A stretch of 64,000 nucleotides of DNA from Clostridium disporicum (GCF_001405015.1 NZ_CYZX01000021.1:1-64000); one strand, 5' to 3'; positions 44,041 through 54,235 are shown, counted from the first letter of the stretch. The notes: generated by a model not told the origin, from the letters alone. Numbers and translations are program-made.

Positions 44041-44931
44041 ATGTATAAATCAGGATTCGTAACAATAGTTGGTAGACCAAACGTAGGGAAATCAACACTA
44101 CTAAATCAAATAATGGGGGAAAAATTATCAATAGTATCAAATAAACCCCAAACTACAAGAAATAATATTCAAACTATATTAACAGGTGAGGACTATCAAA
44201 TAGTTTTCGTTGATACACCAGGAATACATAAGCCAAAGCATAAGCTTGGTGAATTTATGGTTAATTCAGCAAAGGAATCTATTAAAGAAGTAGATTTAGT
44301 ATTATTTTTAATAAATCCAGATGAAGAGATCGGAAGAGGAGATAAGTTCATTTTAGAAGCTTTAAAAGAACAAAAGGCACCAGTATTTTTAGTTGTTAAT
44401 AAGGTTGATGAAAATAGTCATGAAAAGGTGGCTAAGACTCTACAAATGTATTCAGCAGAGTATAACTTTAAAGAAATAATTCCGATTTCAGCATTAAAGG
44501 GTAAAAATGTAGATACTTTAGTTAACTTAATGAAAGATTATATGCCTGAAGGACCTCAATACTATCCAGAGGACATGATAACAGATGTTCAAGAAAGATT
44601 TATAGTATCTGAAATAGTAAGAGAGAAGGCTTTAAGAAATCTTAGAGATGAAGTGCCTCATGGAATAGCTGTTGATGTTATTCAGATGAAACAAAAAGAA
44701 AATGGAACATATCATATAGAAGTAGATCTTATATGTGAAAAAGATTCTCATAAAGGAATAATTATAGGGAAAAACGGAACTAGCTTAAAGAAAATTGGGG
44801 AAACTTCAAGATATGAGATAGAGAGATTCTTACGCGCTAAAGTTAACTTAAAAATATGGGTTAAAGTAAGAAAAGAGTGGAGAGATAATAATCTTTTACT
44901 TAAGGAATTAGGATATAAGAAAATGAAATAA
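44041..44931 (+). CDS. era: GTPase Era
   Basis: A 296-residue GTPase for 16S rRNA maturation and 30S assembly. G1 GRPNVGKSTL, G3 DTPGIH, G4 NKVD and the C-terminal KH domain (GIIIGKNGTSLKKIG) are intact. TAGGAGG precedes the ATG. Follows cdd and precedes recO. Confidence 0.97.
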   Translation: MYKSGFVTIVGRPNVGKSTLLNQIMGEKLSIVSNKPQTTRNNIQTILTGEDYQIVFVDTPGIHKPKHKLGEFMVNSAKESIKEVDLVLFLINPDEEIGRGDKFILEALKEQKAPVFLVVNKVDENSHEKVAKTLQMYSAEYNFKEIIPISALKGKNVDTLVNLMKDYMPEGPQYYPEDMITDVQERFIVSEIVREKALRNLRDEVPHGIAVDVIQMKQKENGTYHIEVDLICEKDSHKGIIIGKNGTSLKKIGETSRYEIERFLRAKVNLKIWVKVRKEWRDNNLLLKELGYKKMK

Positions 44932-44946
44932 TTAGGGGTGGATTTA

Positions 44947-45687
44947 TTGGCACTTTTAAATACTAAAGGTGTTGTTTTGAAATCACAGGATTATAGAGAA
45001 AATGATAAGCTTATTTGGATATATACAGAAGCTGCCGGAAAAGTTACAGCTATAGCAAGAGGGTCAAAGAAAAGTAAAAGCAAATTCTTATCTATGACTT
45101 TGCCTCTTTGCTTTGCTGATTATTCACTTTTTCAGGGAAAAAACCTCTATAATCTTCAAGAAGGTAAAATTATAAATTCTTTTCAAGGATTATTAGATAA
45201 TTTAGATAAGCTTACATATTCTTCTTACGTATGTGAGCTTATAGACATTTGTGTAGAAGATGGAGAACAAAATTTTAATCTTTTTAAAGATTTTATAACA
45301 TGTCTATATTTATTAAATACTGATGCTTTAGATTATGAACTTTTAATAAGATCTTTTGAATTAAGAGTTTTAAAAGCAACAGGATATGGATTGGTATTTG
45401 ATAACTGTAGCATATGTAAAAAACCTATAAATTCATCTACGTATATCTCATTAAATAATTTTGGGGGAGTATGTGATGAATGTAATAAAGTAGGTGGAAT
45501 TTATATATCTAGAGCTGCATATAGTGCTTTGAGATTTTTAAACAATACACCAATGGATAAGGTTTATAGATTAAATCTAACGGATGAAGTTAAAAAACAG
45601 ATTGAGAAAGTTACAACGTATATAATTTATTCAAATTATTCAAAACGTCCTAAGAGTTTAGAGATGTTAAATTATATTAAGGAGTAG
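44947..45687 (+). CDS. recO: DNA repair protein RecO
   Basis: A 246-residue protein that loads RecA in the RecFOR pathway. The N-terminal OB fold (KGVVLKSQDYRENDKLIWIYTEAAGKVTA in part) and a zinc-binding site (CSICKKP and CDECN) are present. TTG 44947 lies 6 nt after AGGGGTG and is preferred; the GTG at 44938 is part of that site. The DUF4342 gene follows at once. Confidence 0.92.
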   Translation: MALLNTKGVVLKSQDYRENDKLIWIYTEAAGKVTAIARGSKKSKSKFLSMTLPLCFADYSLFQGKNLYNLQEGKIINSFQGLLDNLDKLTYSSYVCELIDICVEDGEQNFNLFKDFITCLYLLNTDALDYELLIRSFELRVLKATGYGLVFDNCSICKKPINSSTYISLNNFGGVCDECNKVGGIYISRAAYSALRFLNNTPMDKVYRLNLTDEVKKQIEKVTTYIIYSNYSKRPKSLEMLNYIKE

Positions 45688-45695
45688 TGAGAAAT

Positions 45696-46328
45696 ATGGA
45701 AATAACATTAGAACAAGTTGATAAAGTTAAAGAAAGAACTGGAGTATCTTATGCAGAGGCTAAGAGCGCTTTAGAACTTACAAACGGTGATGTTTTAGAT
45801 GCTATAATTCTTTTAGAAGAAAAGGCTAAAGAAAAATATGAAAATGGTATTGGAGCTGAAAATAGTACTGGTGGTACTGTTAATAACAATACAGAAACAA
45901 TAGCTGAACTTAAAGCTTGGCTTAAAGATTTAATAAATAAGGGGAATATATCAAGAATAAAAGTATCAAAAGATGGAGATACAATTGTAGATGTCCCTGT
46001 TAATGCTGGTATAGCAGCTGCTGTTATTGCTGTTATAATTCCACCAATTTTGGCTTTTGTAGTTGTTGCAGCTGTAGTAACAAAAGTAACGATAGAAATA
46101 ACTAAAGCAGATGGAACTGTAGAAGTGGTGAATAAGTATATATCTAAGGCAGTTAATGATGCAAAAGATAAGGCTTCAGATATTGCGGATGTAGTTAAAG
46201 AAAAAGTATCAGAAGTTAACATTGATGCATTAAAAAAATATGATAAGAATATAGTTTCTAAAGAGAACGATAATAACACATTTGTGTATACTGTAAATTT
46301 TGAAGAGGAAGAAAAAGGAAGTAATTAA
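45696..46328 (+). CDS. DUF4342 protein with UBA/TS-N-like domain
   Basis: A 210-residue protein. Residues 1-45 form a UBA/TS-N-like helical domain (VDKVKERTGVSYAEAKSALE). A DUF4342-like region follows with one hydrophobic segment (AGIAAAVIAVIIPPILAFVVVAAVV, in two parts) and a polar tail. Function unknown. AAGGAG precedes the ATG at 45696; it directly follows recO, as is usual in Clostridium. Confidence 0.82.
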   Translation: MEITLEQVDKVKERTGVSYAEAKSALELTNGDVLDAIILLEEKAKEKYENGIGAENSTGGTVNNNTETIAELKAWLKDLINKGNISRIKVSKDGDTIVDVPVNAGIAAAVIAVIIPPILAFVVVAAVVTKVTIEITKADGTVEVVNKYISKAVNDAKDKASDIADVVKEKVSEVNIDALKKYDKNIVSKENDNNTFVYTVNFEEEEKGSN

Positions 46329-46508
46329 TAGATAAACAGGGGTATAGTTCCAGTAAATAGAAGAAATAGGGGATAATCAGCTAATTTGACTGATTTTTCA
46401 GAAAATTAAGTATAGTCAAAATTTGATAAAATGTTATAATTATACTGTAAATATCAAATAAATCTAAATTGTCTGAATATTCCCTAAAAAGTCGAAAAGA
46501 GGGGTAAA

Positions 46509-47147
46509 GTGAAATTAACATCAAGACAAGAAGAGATAATTAGATTAGTTAAAGAAGGACAGCCTGTCACAAGTGAAGCTTTAGCAAGTAAATTAGGTGT
46601 AACTAGAGCAGCATTAAGGGCAGATTTAGCCATCTTAACTATGATTGGGATATTAGATGCTAGACCTAAGGTTGGTTACGTATATGTAGGACGTAAGTTA
46701 AATAGTGATATATTAGATAATTTATCAAATATTAAAGCTGAAACTATAATGTCTAAACCAGCTACGGTAAATGAAGCAACAACGGTATATGATGCAATTG
46801 TGTTTTTATTTTTAAATGATATAGGTACAATTTTCGTTGAAAACAATGATGTTTTAGTAGGCGCTGTTTCAAGAAAAGATTTCTTAAAAATTGCAATAGG
46901 TGGAACAGATATACATAAGGTTCCAGTAGGAGTTATTATGACTAGAATGCCAAATATAATATATGGTTTTCAAGAAGATAGTGCATATTCATTAGCAAAG
47001 AAAATAATAGAACATGAAATTGATAGCATACCAATAGTAGAAAAAATTGAAGATAGTTCAAAAGAAAAAGACGAGTACAAAATTGTGGGTAAAATATCAA
47101 AGACTAATATTACAAAGTTATTTGTAAAACTTGGAGAAAATAATTAG
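46509..47147 (+). CDS. CcpN-like HTH-CBS transcriptional regulator
   Basis: A 212-residue repressor with an N-terminal helix-turn-helix (TSEALASKLGVTRAALRADLAIL) and two CBS domains (about residues 75-205), the CcpN/YqfL-associated layout. CcpN proteins sense nucleotides and energy state and control gluconeogenic genes. Here ppdK follows after 140 nt. The start is GTG after AGAGGGG. Repeats in the gap to ppdK are candidate operators. There is no PPDK regulatory kinase gene between, as often found elsewhere. Confidence 0.88.
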   Translation: MKLTSRQEEIIRLVKEGQPVTSEALASKLGVTRAALRADLAILTMIGILDARPKVGYVYVGRKLNSDILDNLSNIKAETIMSKPATVNEATTVYDAIVFLFLNDIGTIFVENNDVLVGAVSRKDFLKIAIGGTDIHKVPVGVIMTRMPNIIYGFQEDSAYSLAKKIIEHEIDSIPIVEKIEDSSKEKDEYKIVGKISKTNITKLFVKLGENN

Positions 47148-47200
47148 GGTAATAAAAAAACGGGTATAAAAAATTAACGGGTATAAAAAATGGTATAGAA
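47147..47200 (+). repeat. Tandem GGGTATAAAA repeats upstream of ppdK
   Basis: Near-copies GGGTAATAAAAA (47147), GGGTATAAAAAA (47162), GGGTATAAAAAA (47179) and TGGTATAGAA (47191) lie 12-17 nt apart. The two central copies share CGGGTATAAAAAAT exactly. Position between a CcpN-like gene and ppdK suggests operator sites for that repressor. Confidence 0.6.
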
Positions 47201-47287
47201 CAATAAAATTTATAAAATGGGTTAGCTACGGAGCCGAGCTTCGATAGTATATATATTTATAATTGTATTGAACGGAGGAGTATTGAG

Positions 47288-49918
47288 ATGGATAAAAAGA
47301 AGTATGTTTACCTTTTCAGTGAAGGCGATGAAACAATGAAGAACCTTCTTGGAGGTAAAGGAGCAAATTTAGCAGAAATGACCAAACTAGGGATCCCAGT
47401 GCCACAAGGATTTATAGTAACAACAGAAGCTTGTAACAAGTATTATGAAGATGGTAAGAAAATATCAGATGCAATAATAGAAGAAATACAAGAAAATATT
47501 AAAAAGCTTGAAGAAACTACTGGGAAAGAGTTTGGTAGCTTAGAAAATCCATTGTTAGTTTCAGTAAGATCAGGGGCTAGAGTTTCTATGCCAGGTATGA
47601 TGGATACAATATTAAACCTTGGATTAAATGATACTTCAGTTGAAGTTATGGCGAAACTTACTAACAATCCAAGATTTGCATATGATTCATATAGAAGATT
47701 TATTCAAATGTTCTCAGATGTTGTTATGGGAGTTGAAAAGAGATTATTTGAAAATCTTATTGATGAAATGAAAGAAGATAGAGGGGTTCATTTTGACACT
47801 GACTTAACAGCAGATGATTTAAAAGAATTAGTTGTTAAATATAAAGAATTATACAAAAAGGAAAAAGGTGAAGAGTTCATCCAAGATCCTAAAAAACAAT
47901 TAATAGAAGCTGTTACTGCAGTGTTTAGATCATGGGATAACCCAAGAGCTATAGTTTATAGAAGATTAAATGACATTCCAGGAGAATGGGGAACTGCGGT
48001 AAATGTTCAACAAATGGTATTTGGTAATAAGGGAGAAACTTCAGGAACAGGAGTTGCATTCTCAAGAAATGCTGCTACTGGTGAAAAAGAAATATATGGT
48101 GAATACTTAATGAATGCACAAGGTGAAGATGTTGTTGCAGGGATAAGAACACCACTTCCAATAGCTAAATTAGAAGAGCAAAACCCAGCTATATACAAAC
48201 AATTTATGGATATAGTTCATACATTAGAAAACCACTACAGAGATATGCAAGATATGGAGTTCACTATAGAAGAAGGTAAATTATACTTCCTTCAAACTAG
48301 AAATGGTAAGAGAACTGCTCAAGCTGCATTAAAGATAGCTGTTGATTTAGTTGAAGAAGGTATGTTAACTAAGGAACAAGCTATATTAAAGGTAGAACCT
48401 AAGCAATTAGACTCTTTATTACATCCAACATTTGATACTACTGAAATAAAGAAATCTACACCTATAGCTAAAGGACTTCCAGCATCTCCAGGAGCTGCTT
48501 GTGGTAAGATATCATTTACTGCTGAAGAAGCTAAAGAAAGAGCTGCAGCAGGAGAAAAAGTAGTTTTAGTAAGACTTGAAACTTCTCCAGAAGATATTGA
48601 AGGTATGATAGCAGCTGAAGGTATCTTAACAGTAAGAGGAGGAATGACTTCTCATGCAGCAGTTGTTGCTAGAGGTATGGGAACTTGCTGTGTAGCTGGT
48701 TGTGGAACTTTAAAGGTTAATGAAGAAGCAAGAACTTTAGAAGTAAACGGAAAAGTTTATACTGCTGAAGATTACATTTCAATAGATGGTTCAACAGGAA
48801 ATGTTTACGGAGAAGCTATTGATACAGTTACTCCTGAAATTTCTGGACACTTTGCTACATTCATGGGATGGGCAGATGAAATAAGAACATTAAAAGTAAG
48901 AACTAATGCTGATACTCCAAGAGATACTAAGCAAGCAGTTGAGTTTGGAGCTGAAGGTATAGGTCTTTGTAGAACAGAGCATATGTTCTTTGCTGAAGAT
49001 AGAATAATGGCTATGAGAGAAATGATAGTAGCTAAGAATGAAGAAGAAAGAAGAGTTGCTCTTGAAAAATTACTTCCAATGCAAAGAGAAGACTTTATAG
49101 GAATCTATGAAGCATTAGAAGGAATGCCAGCAACAATTAGATTCTTAGATCCACCACTACATGAATTCTTACCTCATACAGATGAGGAAATCGCAGAACT
49201 TTCTAAGACTATGGGATTAACTTTTGAAGATTTAAAAGCTACAGTTGAAAGCTTACATGAGTTTAACCCAATGATGGGGCATAGAGGTTGTAGATTAGCT
49301 GTATCTTATCCTGAAATAGCTGAAATGCAAACTAGAGCTGTAATAGAGGCTGCTATTGAAGTTAAGAATAATAAAGGATATAATATTGTTCCAGAAATAA
49401 TGATCCCACTTGTTGGAGATGTTAAAGAATTAAAATTCGTTAAGGATATAGTTGTTAGAACAGCTGAAACTGTTATGGAAGAAAAGGGAGTTAAGCTTGA
49501 ATACCTAGTAGGTACTATGATAGAAATCCCAAGAGCAGCTGTAACAGCAGATGAAATTGCTAAAGAAGCAGAATTCTTCTCATTTGGTACAAATGACTTA
49601 ACTCAAATGACATTTGGATTCTCAAGAGATGATGCTGCTAAGTTCTTAAATGACTATTATGAAAGAAAAGTATATGAGCAAGATCCATTTGCTAAATTAG
49701 ACCAAAATGGTGTTGGTCAATTAGTTAAAATAGCAGTAGAAAAAGGAAAATCAACAAGACCCAATATTAAACTTGGTATTTGTGGAGAACACGGTGGAGA
49801 TCCATCTTCAATAGAATTCTGCCACAATGTAGGATTAAACTACGTATCTTGTTCACCATTCAGAGTGCCAGTTGCTAGACTTGCTGCAGCACAAGCTCAA
49901 GTTAAAAATCCAAGATAG
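47288..49918 (+). CDS. ppdK: Pyruvate, phosphate dikinase
   Basis: An 876-residue enzyme interconverting pyruvate + ATP + Pi and PEP + AMP + PPi, used by clostridia in glycolysis or gluconeogenesis. The N-terminal ATP-grasp domain (GGKGANLAEM), the phosphohistidine domain (GGMTSHAAVVARGMG, His near residue 455) and the PEP-binding barrel with the cysteine in CGEHGGDP are complete. CGGAGGAG precedes the ATG. Codon choice is that of a highly expressed gene. Probably controlled by the CcpN-like neighbour. Confidence 0.97.
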   Translation: MDKKKYVYLFSEGDETMKNLLGGKGANLAEMTKLGIPVPQGFIVTTEACNKYYEDGKKISDAIIEEIQENIKKLEETTGKEFGSLENPLLVSVRSGARVSMPGMMDTILNLGLNDTSVEVMAKLTNNPRFAYDSYRRFIQMFSDVVMGVEKRLFENLIDEMKEDRGVHFDTDLTADDLKELVVKYKELYKKEKGEEFIQDPKKQLIEAVTAVFRSWDNPRAIVYRRLNDIPGEWGTAVNVQQMVFGNKGETSGTGVAFSRNAATGEKEIYGEYLMNAQGEDVVAGIRTPLPIAKLEEQNPAIYKQFMDIVHTLENHYRDMQDMEFTIEEGKLYFLQTRNGKRTAQAALKIAVDLVEEGMLTKEQAILKVEPKQLDSLLHPTFDTTEIKKSTPIAKGLPASPGAACGKISFTAEEAKERAAAGEKVVLVRLETSPEDIEGMIAAEGILTVRGGMTSHAAVVARGMGTCCVAGCGTLKVNEEARTLEVNGKVYTAEDYISIDGSTGNVYGEAIDTVTPEISGHFATFMGWADEIRTLKVRTNADTPRDTKQAVEFGAEGIGLCRTEHMFFAEDRIMAMREMIVAKNEEERRVALEKLLPMQREDFIGIYEALEGMPATIRFLDPPLHEFLPHTDEEIAELSKTMGLTFEDLKATVESLHEFNPMMGHRGCRLAVSYPEIAEMQTRAVIEAAIEVKNNKGYNIVPEIMIPLVGDVKELKFVKDIVVRTAETVMEEKGVKLEYLVGTMIEIPRAAVTADEIAKEAEFFSFGTNDLTQMTFGFSRDDAAKFLNDYYERKVYEQDPFAKLDQNGVGQLVKIAVEKGKSTRPNIKLGICGEHGGDPSSIEFCHNVGLNYVSCSPFRVPVARLAAAQAQVKNPR

Positions 49919-49929
49919 TTAAAATATAA

Positions 49930-49957
49930 AAAAAGGAAGTGGAAACACTTCCTTTTT
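49930..49957. terminator. Bidirectional terminator between ppdK and the CotS-like gene
   Basis: 12-bp stem with GGAAGTG/CACTTCC closed by a GAAA tetraloop and flanked by A and T runs. The two genes converge on it. Confidence 0.85.
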
Positions 49958-51020
49958 AAAATTTAACGTTATAATATTTTTCTAAAACTACAATCATATT
50001 TTTCACATATTCTAGTTGATTTGAAGTTCTGTCAAGGCCTTTCGCTAAAAGTGTAACAAATGATTTTTTATTACATTTCTTTATATTCTTATAATAGTCT
50101 CTTGATATCTTCCAGTATTTTTGAGGGAATGCTAAATACGCTAATATATATTTAAAATCTGAAGGTGTAAGATAATTTTCTTTTAGATAACTATCTAAAA
50201 CGTCAATAGTTATCTTTGTTTCCCAATTAGTTGTAGGTCTTTTTAGCAATCGTCTTAAAAAATAAGATAAATCATAGGCACTATAGTCGTATTTGCACTT
50301 ATCAAAATCTATGATAAAAACCTTATTTTGATTATCTATAATTATATTTTTATTTACATAGTCACCGTGGCATAGTGATGTAGATAATTCTGAAGAGTCT
50401 ATTGTGGATGAAATTTCCAAAGACAGTTTGGCTAAATCTAGGTTATAATCAAGATTATCTAAATAAATATTAGAGAATCTATCCTTTATAGTACTTGCAT
50501 AATTAGCATTCTCTAAAAGTTGATTAAAGTGTTTGCTTGTAGATAAGTGGAAATCTTCAAGCCCTTTTCTTTCTGTACTCCCTTCTATAGGAAAAAAGTT
50601 CTTTGAGACTTTATGTATTTTACCAAGTGTCTGACAAGAAAGATTTATGTGAGTAGGATTATCAAAGTCACATTTATCACCGTCAATCCAAGGTGTTAAT
50701 ATAAAAATCATGCTGTTAAAGAGTACAAACCTAGAATTATTTTTTGAAGGAATTAACCTAGGGACGTTTAAATTATTTCTATATAACCACTCCATGGCAG
50801 AATAAACAAAAAGTAAATTTTCTTCGTTATAATACACTTTTTTTAAACAATAGGAATTACTTTGGGTTTCTACCTTAAAAACTGCTCTTTGTTTATCAGT
50901 ATCTTTAAACTTTATCATAGATACAGTAGCATTTTCTAATGAGAAAAGAGGTAATATATATTTTTTTATATTAGTTAAAGACAAGCCATCATTATTAAAT
51001 AAAAGTTTCTCAGAAGCCAT
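49956..51020 (-). CDS. CotS-family spore coat kinase-like protein
   Basis: A 354-residue protein of the CotS family, related to aminoglycoside phosphotransferases. The catalytic loop LCHGDYVNKNIII and the metal motif IIDFDKCKYD are intact, so phosphotransfer is possible. Members sit in spore coats or act on coat or storage compounds; the substrate is unknown. ATAAGGAG precedes the ATG. Divergent from dgt. Confidence 0.88.
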   Translation of the reverse strand: MASEKLLFNNDGLSLTNIKKYILPLFSLENATVSMIKFKDTDKQRAVFKVETQSNSYCLKKVYYNEENLLFVYSAMEWLYRNNLNVPRLIPSKNNSRFVLFNSMIFILTPWIDGDKCDFDNPTHINLSCQTLGKIHKVSKNFFPIEGSTERKGLEDFHLSTSKHFNQLLENANYASTIKDRFSNIYLDNLDYNLDLAKLSLEISSTIDSSELSTSLCHGDYVNKNIIIDNQNKVFIIDFDKCKYDYSAYDLSYFLRRLLKRPTTNWETKITIDVLDSYLKENYLTPSDFKYILAYLAFPQKYWKISRDYYKNIKKCNKKSFVTLLAKGLDRTSNQLEYVKNMIVVLEKYYNVKF

Positions 51021-51178
51021 ATAAATATCTCCTTATCTTTGTTTACTAATATATAATATTAGTTTTATTTAGCAAATATACATAAGGTGATAGTAGATTT
51101 CATATATTATTTAAATGTAGAGAGTAAAGAAAGGATTTTTGAGAAAAATATAGAATAAGTATACTTGAGGTGAGTTAA

Positions 51179-52207
51179 ATGAATGTAAGAGAGAAAATAG
51201 AAAAGTTTGAAAACTTGACATTGGCTAAACAAGCGATATTGAGCACGGAAAGTTTGGGAAGAGAAGTTTTTGAAGAAAAAGATCCAATAAGAACTTGTTT
51301 TATGGTAGATAGAGATAGAATTATACATTCAAAATCATTTAGAAGATTAAAACATAAAACACAGGTTTATATTAAAACATTTGGTGATCATTATAGAACA
51401 AGATTAACTCATACTCTTGAAGTAGCTCAAATTGGAAGAACTATTGGTGTTGGTATAGGACTTAATGAAAATTTAATCGAGGCTATAGCATTAGGGCATG
51501 ATTTAGGGCATGTTGCCTTCGCACATAATGGAGAGGAAGTTTTAGATGAATTTTTAGAAGGTGGATTTAGACATAACGAGCAAAGCGTAAGAGTAGTAAA
51601 AAAGTTAGAGAGAGATGGACGTGGACTTAATTTAACACATGAGGTTATAGATGGAATATTAAATCATAGTGGTTTAAGTGAGGGTGTAAATAAAGCTAAA
51701 ACTTTAGAAGGAAGAATCGTTCAATATAGTGATAAGATTGCTTATTTAAACCATGATATAGATGACTCGATAAGAGCAAAACTATTAAATGAAGGGGACT
51801 TGCCTAAAGATGTAATAAAAGTTTTAGGAAAAACACATTCTGAGAGAATAGAAGTTTTAGTATCGGATATGATAAAAGAAACTATAAAAAATTTAGAAAA
51901 TAATATTTATGAAGTAGGCCAAAGTAATGAAGTTAAAGAAGCTATGGTAGAACTTAGAAGGTTTATGTTTGCTAATATATATTTAGGAGATGTTCTTAAA
52001 GGAGAAAGAGATAAAGCAAAATTTATTTTGCATCAATTGTTAGAATATTATTGTAAGCATGAGGAAAAGTTACCGGAGTTATATAGAAAAATTGCTAGTG
52101 AAGAGGGCTTAAAAAGAGCAGTAGCAGATTATATTGCAGGAATGAGTGATGATTACTGTATAGGTATTTTCAATGAATTATTTGTACCAAAGTTTGTTAT
52201 CTTTTAA
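51179..52207 (+). CDS. dGTP triphosphohydrolase-like HD protein
   Basis: A 342-residue HD-domain deoxynucleoside triphosphate triphosphohydrolase. The metal residues lie in RLTHTLEVAQI, ALGHDLGHVAFAH and, further on, YSDKIAYLNHDIDD. Family members remove triphosphate from dGTP and other dNTPs. GAGGTGAG precedes the ATG. It lies before dnaG, as usual in Clostridium, with a 216-nt gap in which nothing else is seen. Confidence 0.93.
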   Translation: MNVREKIEKFENLTLAKQAILSTESLGREVFEEKDPIRTCFMVDRDRIIHSKSFRRLKHKTQVYIKTFGDHYRTRLTHTLEVAQIGRTIGVGIGLNENLIEAIALGHDLGHVAFAHNGEEVLDEFLEGGFRHNEQSVRVVKKLERDGRGLNLTHEVIDGILNHSGLSEGVNKAKTLEGRIVQYSDKIAYLNHDIDDSIRAKLLNEGDLPKDVIKVLGKTHSERIEVLVSDMIKETIKNLENNIYEVGQSNEVKEAMVELRRFMFANIYLGDVLKGERDKAKFILHQLLEYYCKHEEKLPELYRKIASEEGLKRAVADYIAGMSDDYCIGIFNELFVPKFVIF

Positions 52208-52408
52208 AAATGTTGTATAATTTATGATTTTTGGGCAGAATAAAATTTGTAAAATAAAAAGGATTTTTAAAATTTAAATAGAATTATAATAAAAATGACG
52301 ACAAAATATTAATAATATATATTTAATATTAAATTTTTAAATTGAAAAGAAGGATTTTGATTTAAAATGTCGAATTTTATACAAAGTAATTAATAAAATT
52401 TATTAAGT

Positions 52409-52426
52409 AAGGAGGGAGTCTCCTTG
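52409..52426 (+). promoter_or_regulatory. Ribosome binding site of dnaG in a hairpin
   Basis: AAGGAG (52409-52414) - GGAGT - CTCCTT (52420-52425) is a perfect 6-bp hairpin. It contains the dnaG Shine-Dalgarno sequence, and its 3' arm reaches into the TTG start codon (52424). Confidence 0.55.
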
Positions 52427-54205
52427 CAGATTTCAGAAGAGATTCTAGAAAGAATTAAAAATGAGAATGATATTGTAGAGGTGATTTCGGAAACTGTAAG
52501 ACTTAAAAGGTCTGGAAGAAACTTTATGGGACTATGTCCATTTCATAATGAAAAGTCACCTTCATTTTCTGTCTCTCAAGATAAGCAGATATATAAATGC
52601 TTTGGATGTGGAGAAGCTGGGAATGTGATAAGTTTTGTTATGAAAAATAGAAATATGTCATTCTTAGATGCAGTTAAATATTTAGCTAGTAGAGCAAATA
52701 TAACATTAGAACTTCAAAATGAAAAGAAAGATAAAAGCTTACAAAAAAAAGAGTTATTGTATAGGGTAAATTTAGAAGCGGGAAAATTCTTTTTTTCAAA
52801 TTTGATGAGTAATGATACTGCAAAGGAATATTTCTTAAATAGGGGCATAAAATTAGAGACTATTAGAAGTTTTGGATTGGGATATGCAAACAATAGCTGG
52901 AATAGTCTTATGAATCATTTAAAACGAAAAAACATATCTGAACAATTAATGATTGAAGCTGGGTTGCTTTCTGTAAATCCTGAAAAAAATAGAAAGTATG
53001 ATAGATTCAGAAATAGAGTTATGTTCCCAGTGTTTGATTATAGAGGAAAAGTTATAGGATTTGGTGGAAGAGTATTAGATGATTCAAAGCCTAAGTATTT
53101 AAATTCACCTGAAACATTGGTTTTTCAAAAAGGGACTAATTTATATGGCTTAAACTTTGCTTTAAAGCATAATATGAAAGAGAGATATTTTATCATTGTT
53201 GAAGGGTATATGGATTTAATTACTTTACACCAATATGGTATAACTAATGTGGTAGCATCTTTAGGTACGGCGCTTACTATTAATCAGGCAAGGCTTCTCA
53301 AGAGATATGCTGATAAGGTAGTTATATCTTATGACGCAGATATGGCAGGTCAAATGGCAACAATGCGTGGGCTTGAAATTTTAAGAACAGCTGGATTTGA
53401 TGTGAGAGTATTATCAATACCTCAAGGAAAAGATCCTGATGAATTTGTGAGAAGTAATGGTAAAGAGGCATTTTTAAAACTAATAAATTCTGCAGAACCG
53501 TTAATAGACTATAGACTAAAAAAGGCTGAAGAAGGAATAGATTTTAAAAATAGTCAATCGAGTATTCTATATGCTAAAAAAGTTATGAATATTTTATCAG
53601 ACTTAGATCCTTTAGAAAAAGATGTTTATATAAAGAAAGCTTCAGAAAATACAGGAATTAAAGAGCAAATTTTATATGATATGTTAAGTAAAAGGATTAA
53701 TGACAATAATGATGTAAATAATGTGAATAATAAGGGAGAAAATGGAACAAAATTATATATAGAGCCTGCATTTTTAAAGGCTGAAAGAGCCTTATTAAAA
53801 CTTATTCTAGAAAATAATGATTATTTAGACTTTATAGAAGAAAAATTAGATGAAAATGACCTAGTATTGCCAGAACATAAATTAATTTTCACTATTATTA
53901 AAAGAGCAAAAGGGGAAAATAAAGATAATGTTATATCTTTTGTTGAATCTCAACTTAATAATGCTGAAAGTATAAAAGAGTTTATTAAAATTAAAGATAT
54001 TAATCTGTTTTATGTGGAAGATACAAAAAGATTAATAGAAGATTATATCAATGAAATTACTAATTATAAATTGAAACAAAGGATAGAAGAGTTGAAGAAA
54101 CAACAAAAAATCCTTGAAAATCAAGGAAAGATTGAAGAATCTATATCTTTAGCTATAGAGTTGGCTAAAATTAGTAAAACACTTAAAAGAGGAAAATTGA
54201 ATTAG
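52424..54205 (+). CDS. dnaG: DNA primase
   Basis: A 593-residue primase that lays RNA primers at the replication fork. The N-terminal CHC2 zinc finger (CPFHNEKSPSFSVSQDKQ, then CFGCGEAGNV), the TOPRIM motifs VEGYMDLI and YDADMAG and a C-terminal helicase-binding region are present. The start is TTG. rpoD follows 30 nt later, the usual primase-sigma operon. Its ribosome binding site can be masked by a small hairpin. Confidence 0.96.
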   Translation: MQISEEILERIKNENDIVEVISETVRLKRSGRNFMGLCPFHNEKSPSFSVSQDKQIYKCFGCGEAGNVISFVMKNRNMSFLDAVKYLASRANITLELQNEKKDKSLQKKELLYRVNLEAGKFFFSNLMSNDTAKEYFLNRGIKLETIRSFGLGYANNSWNSLMNHLKRKNISEQLMIEAGLLSVNPEKNRKYDRFRNRVMFPVFDYRGKVIGFGGRVLDDSKPKYLNSPETLVFQKGTNLYGLNFALKHNMKERYFIIVEGYMDLITLHQYGITNVVASLGTALTINQARLLKRYADKVVISYDADMAGQMATMRGLEILRTAGFDVRVLSIPQGKDPDEFVRSNGKEAFLKLINSAEPLIDYRLKKAEEGIDFKNSQSSILYAKKVMNILSDLDPLEKDVYIKKASENTGIKEQILYDMLSKRINDNNDVNNVNNKGENGTKLYIEPAFLKAERALLKLILENNDYLDFIEEKLDENDLVLPEHKLIFTIIKRAKGENKDNVISFVESQLNNAESIKEFIKIKDINLFYVEDTKRLIEDYINEITNYKLKQRIEELKKQQKILENQGKIEESISLAIELAKISKTLKRGKLN

Positions 54206-54235
54206 GCTAATGTACTGGAAGGAGGTAATTAAGTA

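Noticed and set aside
45749..46279. 176-codon open frame on the minus strand inside the DUF4342 gene
   Set aside because: It is the antisense shadow of a well supported gene, has no ribosome binding site, and its serine/alanine-rich product is what a low-GC antisense frame gives.
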